From an uncultured Actinomycetes bacterium (GTDB taxonomy: Bacteria > Actinomycetota > Actinomycetes > Nanopelagicales > Nanopelagicaceae): DNA of 64,000 nucleotides. Location: contig CAILJM010000011.1 of NCBI GenBank assembly GCA_903834515.1, forward strand, positions 62,001 through 126,000, written 5' to 3'. Made by a program: the position numbers and the translations under genes. Under the pieces are notes generated by a model. That model saw only the letters and a list, made by a program, of their open reading frames with translations. It was not told the DNA's origin and ran no database searches. Positions 1 to 8,762 of this stretch are shown piece by piece (position 1 is the stretch's first letter; every line of letters starts with the position of its first letter).

Positions 1-1140
1 AACCGACTTCATGGTTGTCGTTAAACGCTCGTCCGCTTCTGGGAATTTTTCAAATGCAAATCGGGGTACTTTCACAACTATGTAATCAAGGGTGGGTTCA
101 AAGGAAGCCGGTGTTGACTTAGTAATGTCATTTTGAATCTCATCAAGCGTATAGCCGATTGCTAACTTGGTTGCAATCTTTGCAATCGGAAAACCGGTTG
201 CTTTCGAAGCTAACGCCGAAGATCGAGAGACGCGCGGATTCATCTCGATAACAATAATTCGTCCATCACGAGGATTGACGGCAAATTGGATATTGCAGCC
301 TCCTGTATCCACTCCTACTTCGCGAATAATATTGATTGAGAGATCGCGCAATTTTTGATACTCAACATCTGTGAGCGTGAGCGCAGGGGCGACCGTAATT
401 GAATCACCAGTATGAACTCCCATGGGGTCAACATTTTCGATACTACAAACAATCACTACGTTATCTTTGTGATCGCGCATGACTTCAAGTTCGTACTCTT
501 TCCAACCGATGATCGACTCTTCCAAGAGAACCTCAGTGGTGGGGCTATGACGTAGACCAGCGCCAGCGATAAGTTCGAGTTCCGATTGATCGTAAGCTAT
601 CCCCGATCCCAACCCGCCCATTGTGAAAGATGGCCGCACGACAACGGGGTAATTCAAAACTAACGCTGCTGCCAAGCACTCCTGCATCGAGTGACAGATG
701 ACAGATTTAGCCGACTCTCCCCCGATCTTTTCAACAATTCCCTTGAAGGTTTCGCGGTCCTCGCCTCTCTTAATGGCGTCAATATTTGCGCCAATCAGCT
801 TAGTTCCATACTTCTCAAAGGCCCCACGTTCAAAGAGACCCATCGCTGCATTGAGTGCCGTCTGACCGCCTAGAGTCGCTAACACCGCATCTGGCTTCTC
901 TTTAGCGAGAATCTTTTCAATAATCTCAGAGGTGATGGGTTCGATATAGGTTGCATCAGCAAATTCAGGATCGGTCATAATCGTTGCGGGATTAGAGTTG
1001 ATCAGGATCACCCGGATACCCTCTTCTCGAAGGATACGACAAGCTTGAGTACCCGAATAATCAAACTCACAAGCCTGTCCGATCACGATTGGTCCAGAAC
1101 CAATCACCAATACGCTCTTGATTGAAATATCTCTAGGCAT
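1..1140 (-). CDS. carB: Carbamoyl-phosphate synthase large subunit, N-terminal part (runs off window)
   Basis: Makes carbamoyl phosphate from bicarbonate, ATP and the ammonia released by CarA, for pyrimidine and arginine synthesis. Only the first 380 codons are present; the frame is open to base 1, so the C-terminal two thirds lie outside. Seen: the N-terminal motif [18 protein letters not shown] (residues 13-30) and [13 protein letters not shown] near residue 167, both typical of the first ATP-grasp half of CarB. The ATG at 1140 sits inside the end of carA (8-bp overlap), which suggests translational coupling. Last visible gene of the pyrR-pyrB-pyrC-carA-carB operon. Confidence 0.96.
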   Translation of the reverse strand, partial: MPRDISIKSVLVIGSGPIVIGQACEFDYSGTQACRILREEGIRVILINSNPATIMTDPEFADATYIEPITSEIIEKILAKEKPDAVLATLGGQTALNAAMGLFERGAFEKYGTKLIGANIDAIKRGEDRETFKGIVEKIGGESAKSVICHSMQECLAAALVLNYPVVVRPSFTMGGLGSGIAYDQSELELIAGAGLRHSPTTEVLLEESIIGWKEYELEVMRDHKDNVVIVCSIENVDPMGVHTGDSITVAPALTLTDVEYQKLRDLSINIIREVGVDTGGCNIQFAVNPRDGRIIVIEMNPRVSRSSALASKATGFPIAKIATKLAIGYTLDEIQNDITKSTPASFEPTLDYIVVKVPRFAFEKFPEADERLTTTMKSV

Positions 1141-2284
1141 GCGATTGAACCGCCTTCTTCTTACTCATCATTTCGGCAAAGTGATCAAAAAGGTAGGCGG
1201 CGTCATGGGGTCCGGCTGCCGATTCCGGGTGGTATTGGACGCTAAATGCAGGACGCTCGAGTAGTTCAAGACCTTCAACTACGCCATCATTGAGGCAGAT
1301 GTGGCTGACATAGCCTGCGCCGAAAACTGTCGTGAAATTTGAATCAATGGGAGCGTCCACTGCAAAACCGTGGTTGTGCGCCGTTATTTCAACAGTCCCC
1401 CTCTGTAAATTCTTCACTGGTTGATTGATTCCGCGATGACCGAAAGGTAATTTGTACGTACTAAATCCGAGCGCTCTTCCAAGTATTTGATGACCAAAGC
1501 AAATTCCAAAGACTGGCACGGATTCCATTAAGAATTCTCGAACCAATGTGACCATTTCATCCATGGTTGAAGGATCGCCCGGACCGTTAGAAAGGAAGAT
1601 TCCATCCGGTTTGATCGACATAATCTCTTCAAGAGAAGTCGTCATCGGGAATACATGAACCTCCATGCCTCGTTCTGACATATGTCGAGGCGTTGCCGAT
1701 TTAATACCCAAATCGATCGCCGCAACTGTATATCTCTTCTCTACCCCGGGTGGAGGTGAGACGATATACTGGGTCGAAGTGGTCACATCGGCCGCCAAAA
1801 AAGAGCCTGACATTGCCGGCGTGGCACGAACTTTCATGACCATCTCCTCGCGAGAGAGTTCTTCTCCTGAGAAAATTCCGACGCGCATCGAACCTCGATC
1901 ACGAAGGTGACGAGTTATGGCTCGAGTATCAACACCTTGAATTCCCACGACGCCTGCATCAATAAGTGCAGATTCCAATGAGACCTCTGACCGCCAGTTC
2001 GAGGTACGGGGCGAAGGGTTGCGAACAACAAATCCAGAGACCCAGATCTTCTTGGATTCCATGTCCTCCGAATTCATCCCCGTATTTCCAATATGTGGAG
2101 CGGTCATCACGACAGTTTGCTTGTGATAGCTCGGATCCGTCAGAGTCTCTTGGTATCCCGTCATCCCTGTCGAGAAGACAGCTTCTCCAAAAGTTTCGCC
2201 CTTACACGCCCACGAGAAGCCTTCAAATATGGCGCCATCATCGAGGACAAAGAAAGCCTTAGTAAGTTGAGAGTTATTAACCAT
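1133..2284 (-). CDS. carA: Carbamoyl-phosphate synthase small (glutamine amidotransferase) subunit
   Basis: Hydrolyses glutamine and channels ammonia to CarB. 383 aa, usual family length. The N-terminal CarA-specific domain (about 1-150) carries [17 protein letters not shown]; the class I amidotransferase domain follows, with DLGIK near 190, the nucleophile in VFGICFGHQ (Cys about 262) and the His/Glu partners in VQYHPE (about 345-350). Starts with ATG and overlaps the end of pyrC by 8 bp and the start of carB by 8 bp, so the three are probably one translationally coupled unit. Nothing unusual in the active site. Confidence 0.97.
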   Translation of the reverse strand: MVNNSQLTKAFFVLDDGAIFEGFSWACKGETFGEAVFSTGMTGYQETLTDPSYHKQTVVMTAPHIGNTGMNSEDMESKKIWVSGFVVRNPSPRTSNWRSEVSLESALIDAGVVGIQGVDTRAITRHLRDRGSMRVGIFSGEELSREEMVMKVRATPAMSGSFLAADVTTSTQYIVSPPPGVEKRYTVAAIDLGIKSATPRHMSERGMEVHVFPMTTSLEEIMSIKPDGIFLSNGPGDPSTMDEMVTLVREFLMESVPVFGICFGHQILGRALGFSTYKLPFGHRGINQPVKNLQRGTVEITAHNHGFAVDAPIDSNFTTVFGAGYVSHICLNDGVVEGLELLERPAFSVQYHPESAAGPHDAAYLFDHFAEMMSKKKAVQSHA

Positions 2285-3575
2285 GTACCGCTCCAGTCAG
2301 CTTTCTATCTTGAAGAACGACCGCTCCTCGATAAATCGTATGGACTACTTCTCCGCGTAGAGACATTCCATGAAAGGGCGTATTTCGACTCTTCGACGCC
2401 ATCATCTCTCGATCGACAACCCATTCAGCCTTCGGGTCGACAATCACGAGGTTTGCAAAAGCGCCCACCTCTATCGACTGGCCTTGATCAGAATATCCAG
2501 CGATCTTCGCAGGGGCGGTGGAGAGGACTTCGATCATGCGATCCCAACCCATTAATCCCGTTTCAATCATCGTGGTGACCAGAATGGAGAAGGCGGTCTC
2601 TAACCCAACCATGCCGAAGGCCGCTGCGCTCCATTCGCAATCTTTATCTTCTTGCGGATGTGGTGCATGGTCCGTCGCCACTACATCGATAATTCCATCG
2701 GCTAGCGCTTCTCTCAATGCAATGACATCTTCTTGAGTGCGAAGTGGTGGGTTAACTTTGAAAATTGGATCGTAACTCTTCGCCAACTCCTCGGTTAATA
2801 TCAAGTGGTGTGGCGTCACTTCTGCAGTGACATTCATCCCCTGCGATTTAGCCCATCGTAAGATCTCAACCGAACCCTTTGTTGAAACATGACAAATATG
2901 AAGACGACTTGAAACGGTATTTGCCAGGAGGATATCTCGCGCAATGATCGACTCTTCCGCTACCGCTGGCCATCCAGTTAGACCTAACTCCGAAGCGGTT
3001 GAACCTTCGTTCATTTGAGCATTTATGGTTAACCGAGGGTCTTGGGCGTGCTGGGCGATGACACCTCCAAAACGCTTTACATATTCCAAGGCGCGGCGCA
3101 TGAGCAGCGGATCACTTACACATTTGCCATCATCACTAAAGATGCGAACGTTCGCGATTGAATCCGCCATCGCACCAATCTCTGCAAGTTTATTTCCTTC
3201 CAGGCCTTCGCTTACCGCGCCGATTGGATAAACATCACAGAGCCCGGCGCTCTTACCTAGTCGCCACACTTGTTCAACAACACCTGCAGTGTCGGCAACC
3301 GGAAAGGTATTTGCCATGGCAGAGATGGCAGTGAATCCACCACGGACGGCCGATTGCGATCCTGTCAGTACAGTTTCAGCATTCTCTTTACCTGGCTCTC
3401 GAAGATGGGTGTGGAGATCAACAAAGCCCGGAAGTAGCAGAAGGCCCTCACAATTGATCTCTATCTCTGCAGATGGAAGATCTCTTCCGATAGCGGTGAT
3501 TCGCCCATCTGTTATTAACAGATCCACAATTTGCTCACTGACAAGTGAAACACTTCTTAGAATTATCGAACTCAT
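2277..3575 (-). CDS. pyrC: Dihydroorotase (class I)
   Basis: Cyclises N-carbamoyl-aspartate to dihydroorotate, third step of pyrimidine synthesis, in the cytoplasm. 432 aa. Amidohydrolase fold: metal-binding [10 protein letters not shown] near residues 53-62 following [14 protein letters not shown] in the middle, and DHAPH near residue 303 carrying the catalytic Asp. The length and the REPGKE motif match the longer class I enzymes that usually sit beside pyrB, not the short E. coli type. Overlaps pyrB by 4 bp and carA by 8 bp. Confidence 0.96.
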   Translation of the reverse strand: MSSIILRSVSLVSEQIVDLLITDGRITAIGRDLPSAEIEINCEGLLLLPGFVDLHTHLREPGKENAETVLTGSQSAVRGGFTAISAMANTFPVADTAGVVEQVWRLGKSAGLCDVYPIGAVSEGLEGNKLAEIGAMADSIANVRIFSDDGKCVSDPLLMRRALEYVKRFGGVIAQHAQDPRLTINAQMNEGSTASELGLTGWPAVAEESIIARDILLANTVSSRLHICHVSTKGSVEILRWAKSQGMNVTAEVTPHHLILTEELAKSYDPIFKVNPPLRTQEDVIALREALADGIIDVVATDHAPHPQEDKDCEWSAAAFGMVGLETAFSILVTTMIETGLMGWDRMIEVLSTAPAKIAGYSDQGQSIEVGAFANLVIVDPKAEWVVDREMMASKSRNTPFHGMSLRGEVVHTIYRGAVVLQDRKLTGAVHG

Positions 3576-4525
3576 AGCGAGCCTCCAGTGTTTAATAATT
3601 CGGGCCCGCCAAGTAGTCGATAAAGAACTGCCATTCGAACCAAAACTCCATTTGTTACTTGTTCAAGAACAACAGAACGAATCGAATCTGCACTCGAGGC
3701 GCTGATTTCCAAACCGCGGTTCATTGGACCGGGGTGCATAACGATTGCGGACTTTTTCAATCTGTTAAGGCGAAGATCATCTAATCCATAGGCACGTGAA
3801 TACTCGCGACCATTCGGGAAATATGCCTCGTTCATGCGCTCAAGTTGAACACGAAGCATCATGACTACATCGAATTCCTCAAGTTCTCTATCAAAATCAT
3901 AAGAGTAGTCGACTCCCCATGCTTCAATTCCAACAGGTATAAGAGTTGGCGGAGCAATCACCGTTACCTTCGCTCCAAGTTTCTTCAACAAGAGAATATT
4001 GCTACGAGCTACACGAGAGTGCGTAATATCGCCAACGATTGCGACTCGAACCCCATGAAAGTCTCTTTCCTGGTCTACAAGATGCTTGCGAATTGTGAAA
4101 GCATCCAAGAGAGCCTGAGTTGGATGTTCATGAGTACCATCACCAGCATTAATAATATGAGCGTCGACCCAACCACTCTCTGCTAGCCGAACAGCGGCAC
4201 CTGAAGCGGAATGTCGAATAACCATGGCATCTGCTCCCATGGCTTGCAACGTTTGAGCCGTATCCTTCAGGCTCTCCCCTTTGCTTACACTGGAACCTTT
4301 GGTGGCAAAATTTGTCACATCAGCAGAGAGGCGTTTTGCAGCCGCATCAAATGAAAGTCGAGTGCGTGTTGAATCTTCAAAGAAGAGGTTGACGACCGTG
4401 TATCCCCGAAGCGTGGGCAACTTCTTCATATTTCCTTGGGTAAGGGTTTCAAGCTGTGATGCTGTATCTAGGATCGCAATGGCTTCTTCGCGCGAGAGAT
4501 CATTGATCGAGAGCAAGTGCTTCAT
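3572..4525 (-). CDS. pyrB: Aspartate carbamoyltransferase catalytic chain
   Basis: Condenses carbamoyl phosphate with aspartate. 317 aa. Phosphate-binding motif STRTR at residues 52-56 within [22 protein letters not shown] near 133, and HPGPMNRG near 262, all standard. No pyrI regulatory chain is adjacent, as usual outside enterobacteria. The ATG overlaps the pyrR stop by 4 bp (ATGA-type), so translation of pyrB probably depends on pyrR translation and hence on PyrR repression. Confidence 0.97.
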   Translation of the reverse strand: MKHLLSINDLSREEAIAILDTASQLETLTQGNMKKLPTLRGYTVVNLFFEDSTRTRLSFDAAAKRLSADVTNFATKGSSVSKGESLKDTAQTLQAMGADAMVIRHSASGAAVRLAESGWVDAHIINAGDGTHEHPTQALLDAFTIRKHLVDQERDFHGVRVAIVGDITHSRVARSNILLLKKLGAKVTVIAPPTLIPVGIEAWGVDYSYDFDRELEEFDVVMMLRVQLERMNEAYFPNGREYSRAYGLDDLRLNRLKKSAIVMHPGPMNRGLEISASSADSIRSVVLEQVTNGVLVRMAVLYRLLGGPELLNTGGSL

Positions 4526-5052
4526 AGCCGACCCGCCTCAATCTCAACACTTTCTCTTCCATCAACCTCTGTAAGGTAGACCTTTACCGTCTCTTTTAAC
4601 GAGGTGGGGATATTTTTGCCGACATAATCGGCTCGTATTGGAAGTTCGCGATGACCTCTATCTACAAGCACTGCAAGTTGGACCGAGCGCGGCCTACCAA
4701 GTTCACCCAAGGCATCGAGAGCAGCGCGGATTGTTCGGCCAGAGAAGAGGACATCGTCGATGAGAACGACCTCTCGACCCTCTATGCCACCTAAAGGAAG
4801 CACAGTTTCCACCAAGGCACGTGGCGCCCTCAGGCGAAGATCATCGCGATGCAGAGTGATATCCAAGGTGCCCCAAGAGATTGGAGATTCAATATCGCTG
4901 ATCATCTCGGCGAGACGTTTCGCCAGAGTTGCACCGCGTGTTGGAATTCCCATTAATACGACAGAGTCCACCCCATGATTACGTTCAATTATTTCGTGGG
5001 AAATGCGCTTTAAGGAGCGAGTGATCTCTGCCCCATCTAAAACCATACTCAT
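4522..5052 (-). CDS. pyrR: Bifunctional pyr operon RNA-binding regulator / uracil phosphoribosyltransferase
   Basis: Binds its own pyr mRNA in response to UMP and has weak uracil phosphoribosyltransferase activity. 176 aa. The PRPP loop is [18 protein letters not shown] (residues 95-112). First gene of the pyr operon. The ribosome-binding site AAGGAG (5058-5063) lies 5 bases before ATG and inside a hairpin that matches the PyrR target (5058-5092), so PyrR is expected to repress translation of its own message and, through ATGA coupling, pyrB. The start is fixed by that ribosome-binding site. Confidence 0.96.
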   Translation of the reverse strand: MSMVLDGAEITRSLKRISHEIIERNHGVDSVVLMGIPTRGATLAKRLAEMISDIESPISWGTLDITLHRDDLRLRAPRALVETVLPLGGIEGREVVLIDDVLFSGRTIRAALDALGELGRPRSVQLAVLVDRGHRELPIRADYVGKNIPTSLKETVKVYLTEVDGRESVEIEAGRL

Positions 5053-5119
5053 TTTCGCTCCTTCGCCGCCTCACAGGACGGTTCGTTAAAGGATCACCTG
5101 GGCCGAGGCCCAAGCTCAT
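4985..5119 (-). CDS. Putative leaderless upstream ORF overlapping pyrR start
   Basis: A 44-codon frame starts ATGAGC at 5119 and ends at TGA 4985-4987, 67 bases inside pyrR in another frame. Its peptide begins [10 protein letters not shown] and has an Arg run (RPVRRRRSE). A TAATCT -10-like hexamer (5127-5132) lies 7 bases before the ATG, the same spacing as other leaderless starts here, so the transcript could begin at or next to this ATG. Ribosomes on it would cross the GC hairpin, the PyrR site and the pyrR ribosome-binding site. No homology is recognised; it could be a chance frame. Confidence 0.35.
   Translation of the reverse strand: MSLGLGPGDPLTNRPVRRRRSENEYGFRWGRDHSLLKAHFPRNN
5058..5092 (-). 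promoter_or_regulatory. PyrR-binding hairpin over the pyrR ribosome-binding site
   Basis: The minus-strand RNA contains GUCCUGUGAGGC, which fits the known PyrR loop consensus ARUCCNGNGAGGYU at every core position. It is enclosed by CCG/CGG, and outer CCUU (5') pairs with AAGG (3') of the AAGGAG ribosome-binding site. A bound PyrR should lock the site away. No terminator follows, so control by translation, as reported for mycobacterial pyr, is more likely than attenuation. Confidence 0.85.
5097..5114 (-). promoter_or_regulatory. Strong GC hairpin in the pyr leader
   Basis: RNA CUUGGGCC-UC-GGCCCAGG forms an almost perfect stem (one G-U pair) directly upstream of the PyrR hairpin. There is no U-run after it, so it is not an obvious terminator. 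It may stabilise the 5' end or slow a ribosome on the leader ORF that crosses it. Confidence 0.5.
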
Positions 5120-5126
5120 TGGAGGC

Positions 5127-5132
5127 AGATTA
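5127..5132 (-). promoter_or_regulatory. -10 element of the pyr operon
   Basis: TAATCT on the minus strand, fitting the actinobacterial TANNNT core; predicted transcription start about 5120. No clear -35 element. Confidence 0.5.
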
Positions 5133-5173
5133 GCACCTGTGGATACATTCCAGCGAAATCCACGCTTAGCCCC

Positions 5174-5179
5174 TAGCCT
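5174..5179 (+). promoter_or_regulatory. -10 element of bldD, leaderless
   Basis: TAGCCT followed by exactly 6 bases and the bldD ATG; no Shine-Dalgarno sequence is present, so transcription probably begins at the A of the ATG. Confidence 0.55.
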
Positions 5180-5185
5180 GCCGAG

Positions 5186-5677
5186 ATGATAAATAGTGAT
5201 GCAGAGTCGAACCGAACTGAGATCTTGGAGTTGGGGGCCTCGCTGAGGCGGATCCGGGAGCAGAAAAAACTCACCCTCAGAGCGGTTGAGCGGGAATCCC
5301 TCGGAGTGTGGAAGGCGGTGGTGGTCGGTTCTTACGAACGAGGCGATCGAGCACTCACTCTCAAACGTGCCGTCGGATTGGCTAAATTTTATGGAGTGCC
5401 CCTAGAACATCTTTTGGGACTCCCGACACAACCAGTCGCCTCAGAAGATGACCTAAGATTCAATCTCGGCGAAATTAGAAGAAGATGGAGCTCGATTCCA
5501 CCTGAGTTCAATCGCTTTCTTCAAGAGATATGCAGAATGAGATCAGATTGGAACGGCGAAGTCCTCTCTCTTCGAAGAGATGATCAGATCGCTCTATCTG
5601 CCTTGCTGAATATGGAGAGGACGGATATTCACCACTGGGCGAGCTCCGAAAAGATCCTATTTGAGATTAATCGATGA
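5186..5677 (+). CDS. bldD: BldD-like transcriptional regulator (c-di-GMP responsive)
   Basis: DNA-binding regulator; in Streptomyces BldD is dimerised by tetrameric c-di-GMP and represses developmental genes. 163 aa. N-terminal Xre-type helix-turn-helix (about 13-77; LGASLRRIREQKKLTLRAVE, SYERGDRALTLKRAVGLAKFY). The C-terminal domain keeps the c-di-GMP signature RxD-x8-RxxD exactly: R119-S-D121, eight residues, R130-R-D-D133. The next region (134-163) is short. Predicted leaderless. Converges on nusB with 11 bp overlap, and diverges from the pyr operon; this location beside nusB/efp and pyrR is typical for actinobacteria. Confidence 0.9.
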   Translation: MINSDAESNRTEILELGASLRRIREQKKLTLRAVERESLGVWKAVVVGSYERGDRALTLKRAVGLAKFYGVPLEHLLGLPTQPVASEDDLRFNLGEIRRRWSSIPPEFNRFLQEICRMRSDWNGEVLSLRRDDQIALSALLNMERTDIHHWASSEKILFEINR

Positions 5678-6074
5678 GAGTACTTTTAATTGCAATGACT
5701 CGACCTAGGATTCCATTGATATAGGTAGCTGAATCCTCTGTTGAAAGCTCCCCCGCCAACTCAATTGCTTCATTTACAGCAATCTTGTCATCCAAATCGC
5801 TCTCCCAGAGAACCTCATAAATGCTTATTCGCAAGAGATTGCGGTCGATCGCCGGCATTCGATCCATATCCCAGCCTTCGGCATAAGTAATGATGATGTC
5901 ATCAATTTTTTCGTGATGAAGCGCGACGCCCTCAAGAATAGTTCGCACATACCCCTCTTGCGAAAGGTCATCGGCAGGTCTCGCGTCGTAAAGTGCTAAG
6001 GCGCCAGTGGCTCTTAAATCCGATTCATATAAGAAATCAAGCGCCCTCTTGCGAGCTTTTCTTCTAGCACTCAT
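5667..6074 (-). CDS. nusB: Transcription antitermination factor NusB
   Basis: RNA-binding factor that joins NusE (S10) on boxA for rRNA antitermination. 135 aa, normal length. All-helical NusB family: ARRKARKRALDFLYESDLR at the N-terminus and the conserved NEAIELAGELSTEDSATYINGILGRV region near the C-terminus. Its ATG overlaps the efp stop by one base (TAATG). Its 3' end overlaps the convergent bldD by 11 bp. Confidence 0.93.
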   Translation of the reverse strand: MSARRKARKRALDFLYESDLRATGALALYDARPADDLSQEGYVRTILEGVALHHEKIDDIIITYAEGWDMDRMPAIDRNLLRISIYEVLWESDLDDKIAVNEAIELAGELSTEDSATYINGILGRVIAIKSTLID

Positions 6075-6634
6075 TAGTTAGCGCGGCCGAGATAAGCTCC
6101 GGTTCGAGTATCAACAAGGATCTTCTCATCTTGCTTAATGAAGAGCGGAACCTGAACGGTTATGCCAGTCTCTACCGTTGCTGGCTTATTTCCACCTGAG
6201 GAGCGATCGCCTTGCAATCCAGGTTCGGTGTAGGTAATCACTAACTCTACAGAAGCAGGAAGTTCAACATAAAGTGGGTTTCCTTCGTGAACTGCCACTA
6301 TCGCTTCACAGTTTTCGAGCATGTAATCAACCGCATCGCCAACAACGGCAGCAGAGATAGTCATCTGGTCGTAATTCTGAGTATCCATGAAGACAAAATC
6401 TTCACCATCCTTGTAGAGAAATTGCATATCTCGCTTCTCGAGGATTGCGATCTCAACCTTGATGCCAGCATTGAAGGTCTTTTCAACTACCTTGCCAGTA
6501 AGAACTTGCTTCATCTTGGTTCGAACAAATGCTGGACCTTTGCCCGGCTTGACATGTTGAAACTCGATAACAGTCCAGAGTTGGCCGTCGATATCCAAGG
6601 TCATGCCATTCTTTAGATCATTTGTCGTTGCCAT
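6074..6634 (-). CDS. efp: Elongation factor P
   Basis: Relieves ribosome stalling at proline runs. 186 aa, three beta-barrel domains. The loop that enters the peptidyl-transferase centre is PGKGP (residues 30-34, Lys32). This PGKGP type belongs to the EF-P subfamily described in actinobacteria as working with an unmodified lysine, so no epmA/earP-type modification would be required. Follows aroQ by about 80 bases with its own promoter candidate (6659-6686) and is coupled to nusB. Confidence 0.96.
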   Translation of the reverse strand: MATTNDLKNGMTLDIDGQLWTVIEFQHVKPGKGPAFVRTKMKQVLTGKVVEKTFNAGIKVEIAILEKRDMQFLYKDGEDFVFMDTQNYDQMTISAAVVGDAVDYMLENCEAIVAVHEGNPLYVELPASVELVITYTEPGLQGDRSSGGNKPATVETGITVQVPLFIKQDEKILVDTRTGAYLGRAN

Positions 6635-6658
6635 GATTAATCCATTTCCGTGTAAAGG

Positions 6659-6686
6659 AGCCTACGATTTCTGTAAGTTCTCTCAA
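6659..6686 (-). promoter_or_regulatory. Candidate efp promoter
   Basis: Minus strand TTGAGA (6681-6686), 16 bp spacer, TAGGCT (6659-6664). Transcription would start about 6652, leaving a short leader with a weak GGA ribosome-binding site. This would let efp-nusB be expressed apart from the aro genes. Confidence 0.45.
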
Positions 6687-6713
6687 GGTTGAAGAAAGTT
6701 CGTTATAGGTCGG

Positions 6714-7178
6714 TCAAAGGTTGAAGGATACCTTCTCGACGATGCCTTTTAATGCAATCAGGGCTAAGCGATACGAATCGGGTCCAAATCCACCAATTGT
6801 CCCTGTAACCACGCCTGAAATCACCGAAGTATGGCGAAACTCTTCACGGGCGAGCGGGTTGCTTAAATGCACCTCAATCACCGGTCCCTTAAGCATCTCT
6901 ACGGCATCTCGAATGGCATATGAATAATGCGTGAAAGCGGCAGGGTTGATAATGACAGGAAGAGTGGCATCGGCCGCTTCGTGTAACCACGTTATAAGAG
7001 TTGTCTCTGAATCCGATTGCCTGACATCAGCTTCAAAGCCAGACTCTCTCGCATGAATTTCAATAAATTCTTTAAGTTTCTCGAAGTTCATATCCCCGTA
7101 GATAGAACTATTTCGAAGGTCTAGACGCCCAAGATTAGGTCCATTGAGGACAAATACCTTGGCATGTGATGAACTCAT
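6714..7178 (-). CDS. aroQ: 3-Dehydroquinate dehydratase, type II
   Basis: Dehydrates 3-dehydroquinate to 3-dehydroshikimate in the shikimate pathway. 154 aa. Dodecameric type II family: VLNGPNLGRLDLRNSSIYG with Arg22 and catalytic Tyr27 at the N-terminus, INPAAFTHYSYAIRDA in the middle, and EVHLSN followed by the FRHTS motif. The family's usual 'TREP' is LRNS here, a mild variation. ATGA overlap with aroB. Confidence 0.93.
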   Translation of the reverse strand: MSSSHAKVFVLNGPNLGRLDLRNSSIYGDMNFEKLKEFIEIHARESGFEADVRQSDSETTLITWLHEAADATLPVIINPAAFTHYSYAIRDAVEMLKGPVIEVHLSNPLAREEFRHTSVISGVVTGTIGGFGPDSYRLALIALKGIVEKVSFNL

Positions 7179-8236
7179 TGGAGAATTCTCTCATAGATCG
7201 TTTTTGCTAGCTCTCTCTCTACGCCTTCAAACCAGACTGGCTTTCCAACCTCACTCACACCCACAAATCGTAGTTGTTCGGCTCGAACCTTCTTATCCCC
7301 CTGCATGAGTAGAAAGAGCGCCTCAAAAGTCCCGACAGATACCTTCGTCGGTAGGCCATATTTTTCGAGAAGTTGAGCGATTCGCTTCGTCTGCGTCGAA
7401 GGTAGCTGCGCAAGAGATTCCGAGAGAAAGAGGGCATACATGATCCCTATTGAAACCGCTTCACCATGGCGAAGTGAGTAGTCATTGAATTTCTCGATGG
7501 CATGGCCAAAGGTATGTCCAAAATTCAAAATCTCGCGCAGTTTCCCCTCTTTGAAATCAGAGGAGACCACTCTTGCCTTTACCGCGACGCTCTTGGCGAT
7601 CAGATCCGCCGAGTGGGCTCTCGCACCTTCAACGCCTTCTGCACTCTCTAATAATTGAAGAATCGACTCATCAGCGATAATTCCTGTTTTAATAACTTCG
7701 GCTAGGCCGGCCGAGAAATCTCGATCAGAGAGAGTGGACAAGAAGGAAAGATCGATCGATACAGATTGAGGTGAGTGAAAAGCTCCCACAAGATTCTTGC
7801 CCGCAGGAGTATTAATTCCTGTCTTTCCTCCCACCGAAGCATCGACCATTGCCGCGAGAGTTGTTGGGATTGCATACCAATCGATACCGCGCAGCCAAGT
7901 GGCGGCGGCAAATCCTGCAAGATCGGTTGTGGCTCCGCCACCGATACCGATGATCGCGTCTTTGCGGCCGATCTGTGCAGCGGCGAGCGAGTTCCAGATA
8001 TCAACAAGTGTTTCATAACTCTTCTGCGACTCACCATCAGGAGAGTAATAGATCGAATGAGTTGCCGTGCCATCTAGAGCGAGGAGATCTCTCAACGATT
8101 GCGGTGCGACAATAAAAATTTTTGAGTGCTTTTGCGTTATCCGAGCAATCTCCTCGCGCCAATCCGAACCGATCGAGACCGTGTATCGATGCTCAGCATT
8201 TACCTCTATATTGATCATGTTAGCCATGTTAGTCAT
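7175..8236 (-). CDS. aroB: 3-Dehydroquinate synthase
   Basis: Converts DAHP to 3-dehydroquinate with NAD and a metal ion. About 353 aa. Seen: GGGATTDLAGFAAATWLRGI, TTLAAMVDASVGGKTGIN, EVIKTGII and the metal-ligand motif NFGHTFGHAIE. The start is uncertain: a 9-bp repeat creates in-frame ATGs at 8236, 8227 and 8218, and a GTG lies at 8254. 8236 is preferred because a GAAGG-like site lies upstream; family similarity only begins at the 8218 ATG (MINIEV). Overlaps the end of aroK. Confidence 0.94.
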   Translation of the reverse strand: MTNMANMINIEVNAEHRYTVSIGSDWREEIARITQKHSKIFIVAPQSLRDLLALDGTATHSIYYSPDGESQKSYETLVDIWNSLAAAQIGRKDAIIGIGGGATTDLAGFAAATWLRGIDWYAIPTTLAAMVDASVGGKTGINTPAGKNLVGAFHSPQSVSIDLSFLSTLSDRDFSAGLAEVIKTGIIADESILQLLESAEGVEGARAHSADLIAKSVAVKARVVSSDFKEGKLREILNFGHTFGHAIEKFNDYSLRHGEAVSIGIMYALFLSESLAQLPSTQTKRIAQLLEKYGLPTKVSVGTFEALFLLMQGDKKVRAEQLRFVGVSEVGKPVWFEGVERELAKTIYERILQ

Positions 8237-8242
8237 GTTGCT
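8216..8242 (-). repeat. Three 9-bp tandem units at the aroK/aroB junction
   Basis: Plus-strand units catgttagc, catgttagt, catgttgct. On the coding strand each gives an in-frame ATG, so repeat number alters the number of candidate aroB start codons and the aroK C-terminus. Confidence 0.7.
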
Positions 8243-8762
8243 CAACGCCTTCACGCGCTTCTCCTAGCGCAACCGCTATCTCTTCAGCGACTTCATATGC
8301 CTTCTTGGAATCGGTCGAGAAGGTTCGATCTGCCAAACGTCGATAGATGGGCAGGCGTACCTGCATAAGCGAGATCCATGTCTGCCGAGGATTTACCAAC
8401 AACATTGGCCGATCCTGATTAAATCCAATACGTGGCGCAGCCTGAGCGATTCCTACCTCTAGAAAGATCTTTAGCGCGGAGCTGGCTTCTATGAGAGATT
8501 GCGTTTTTGGGTTCATGACCGCTCCGCCCCCTAGTGCCAGAACTCCAGTCTCATTGCGAAGCGCCTTAGCGACCATCTCTGCTTCGAGTTCGCGAAAAGC
8601 CGATTCACCATCCTCTACAAATATCGCCGAGATCTTTTTGCCGGCCTGTGCCTCTACAAGCGCATCCGTATCAGAAAATGTCGTACCAAGAATCTTGGAG
8701 AGTGCTTTACCTACCGTGGATTTTCCGGATCCGGGTGGACCAAACAAGAGAACCTTCGGCAT
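8229..8762 (-). CDS. aroK: Shikimate kinase
   Basis: Phosphorylates shikimate at the 3-hydroxyl using ATP. 177 aa. Walker A GPPGSGKST at 8-16; substrate-binding Asp and Arg in FSDTDALVE and FRELE; GGGAVMNP in the middle, all family hallmarks. ATG overlaps the aroC stop by one base (TAATG). Confidence 0.94.
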   Translation of the reverse strand: MPKVLLFGPPGSGKSTVGKALSKILGTTFSDTDALVEAQAGKKISAIFVEDGESAFRELEAEMVAKALRNETGVLALGGGAVMNPKTQSLIEASSALKIFLEVGIAQAAPRIGFNQDRPMLLVNPRQTWISLMQVRLPIYRRLADRTFSTDSKKAYEVAEEIAVALGEAREGVEQHD

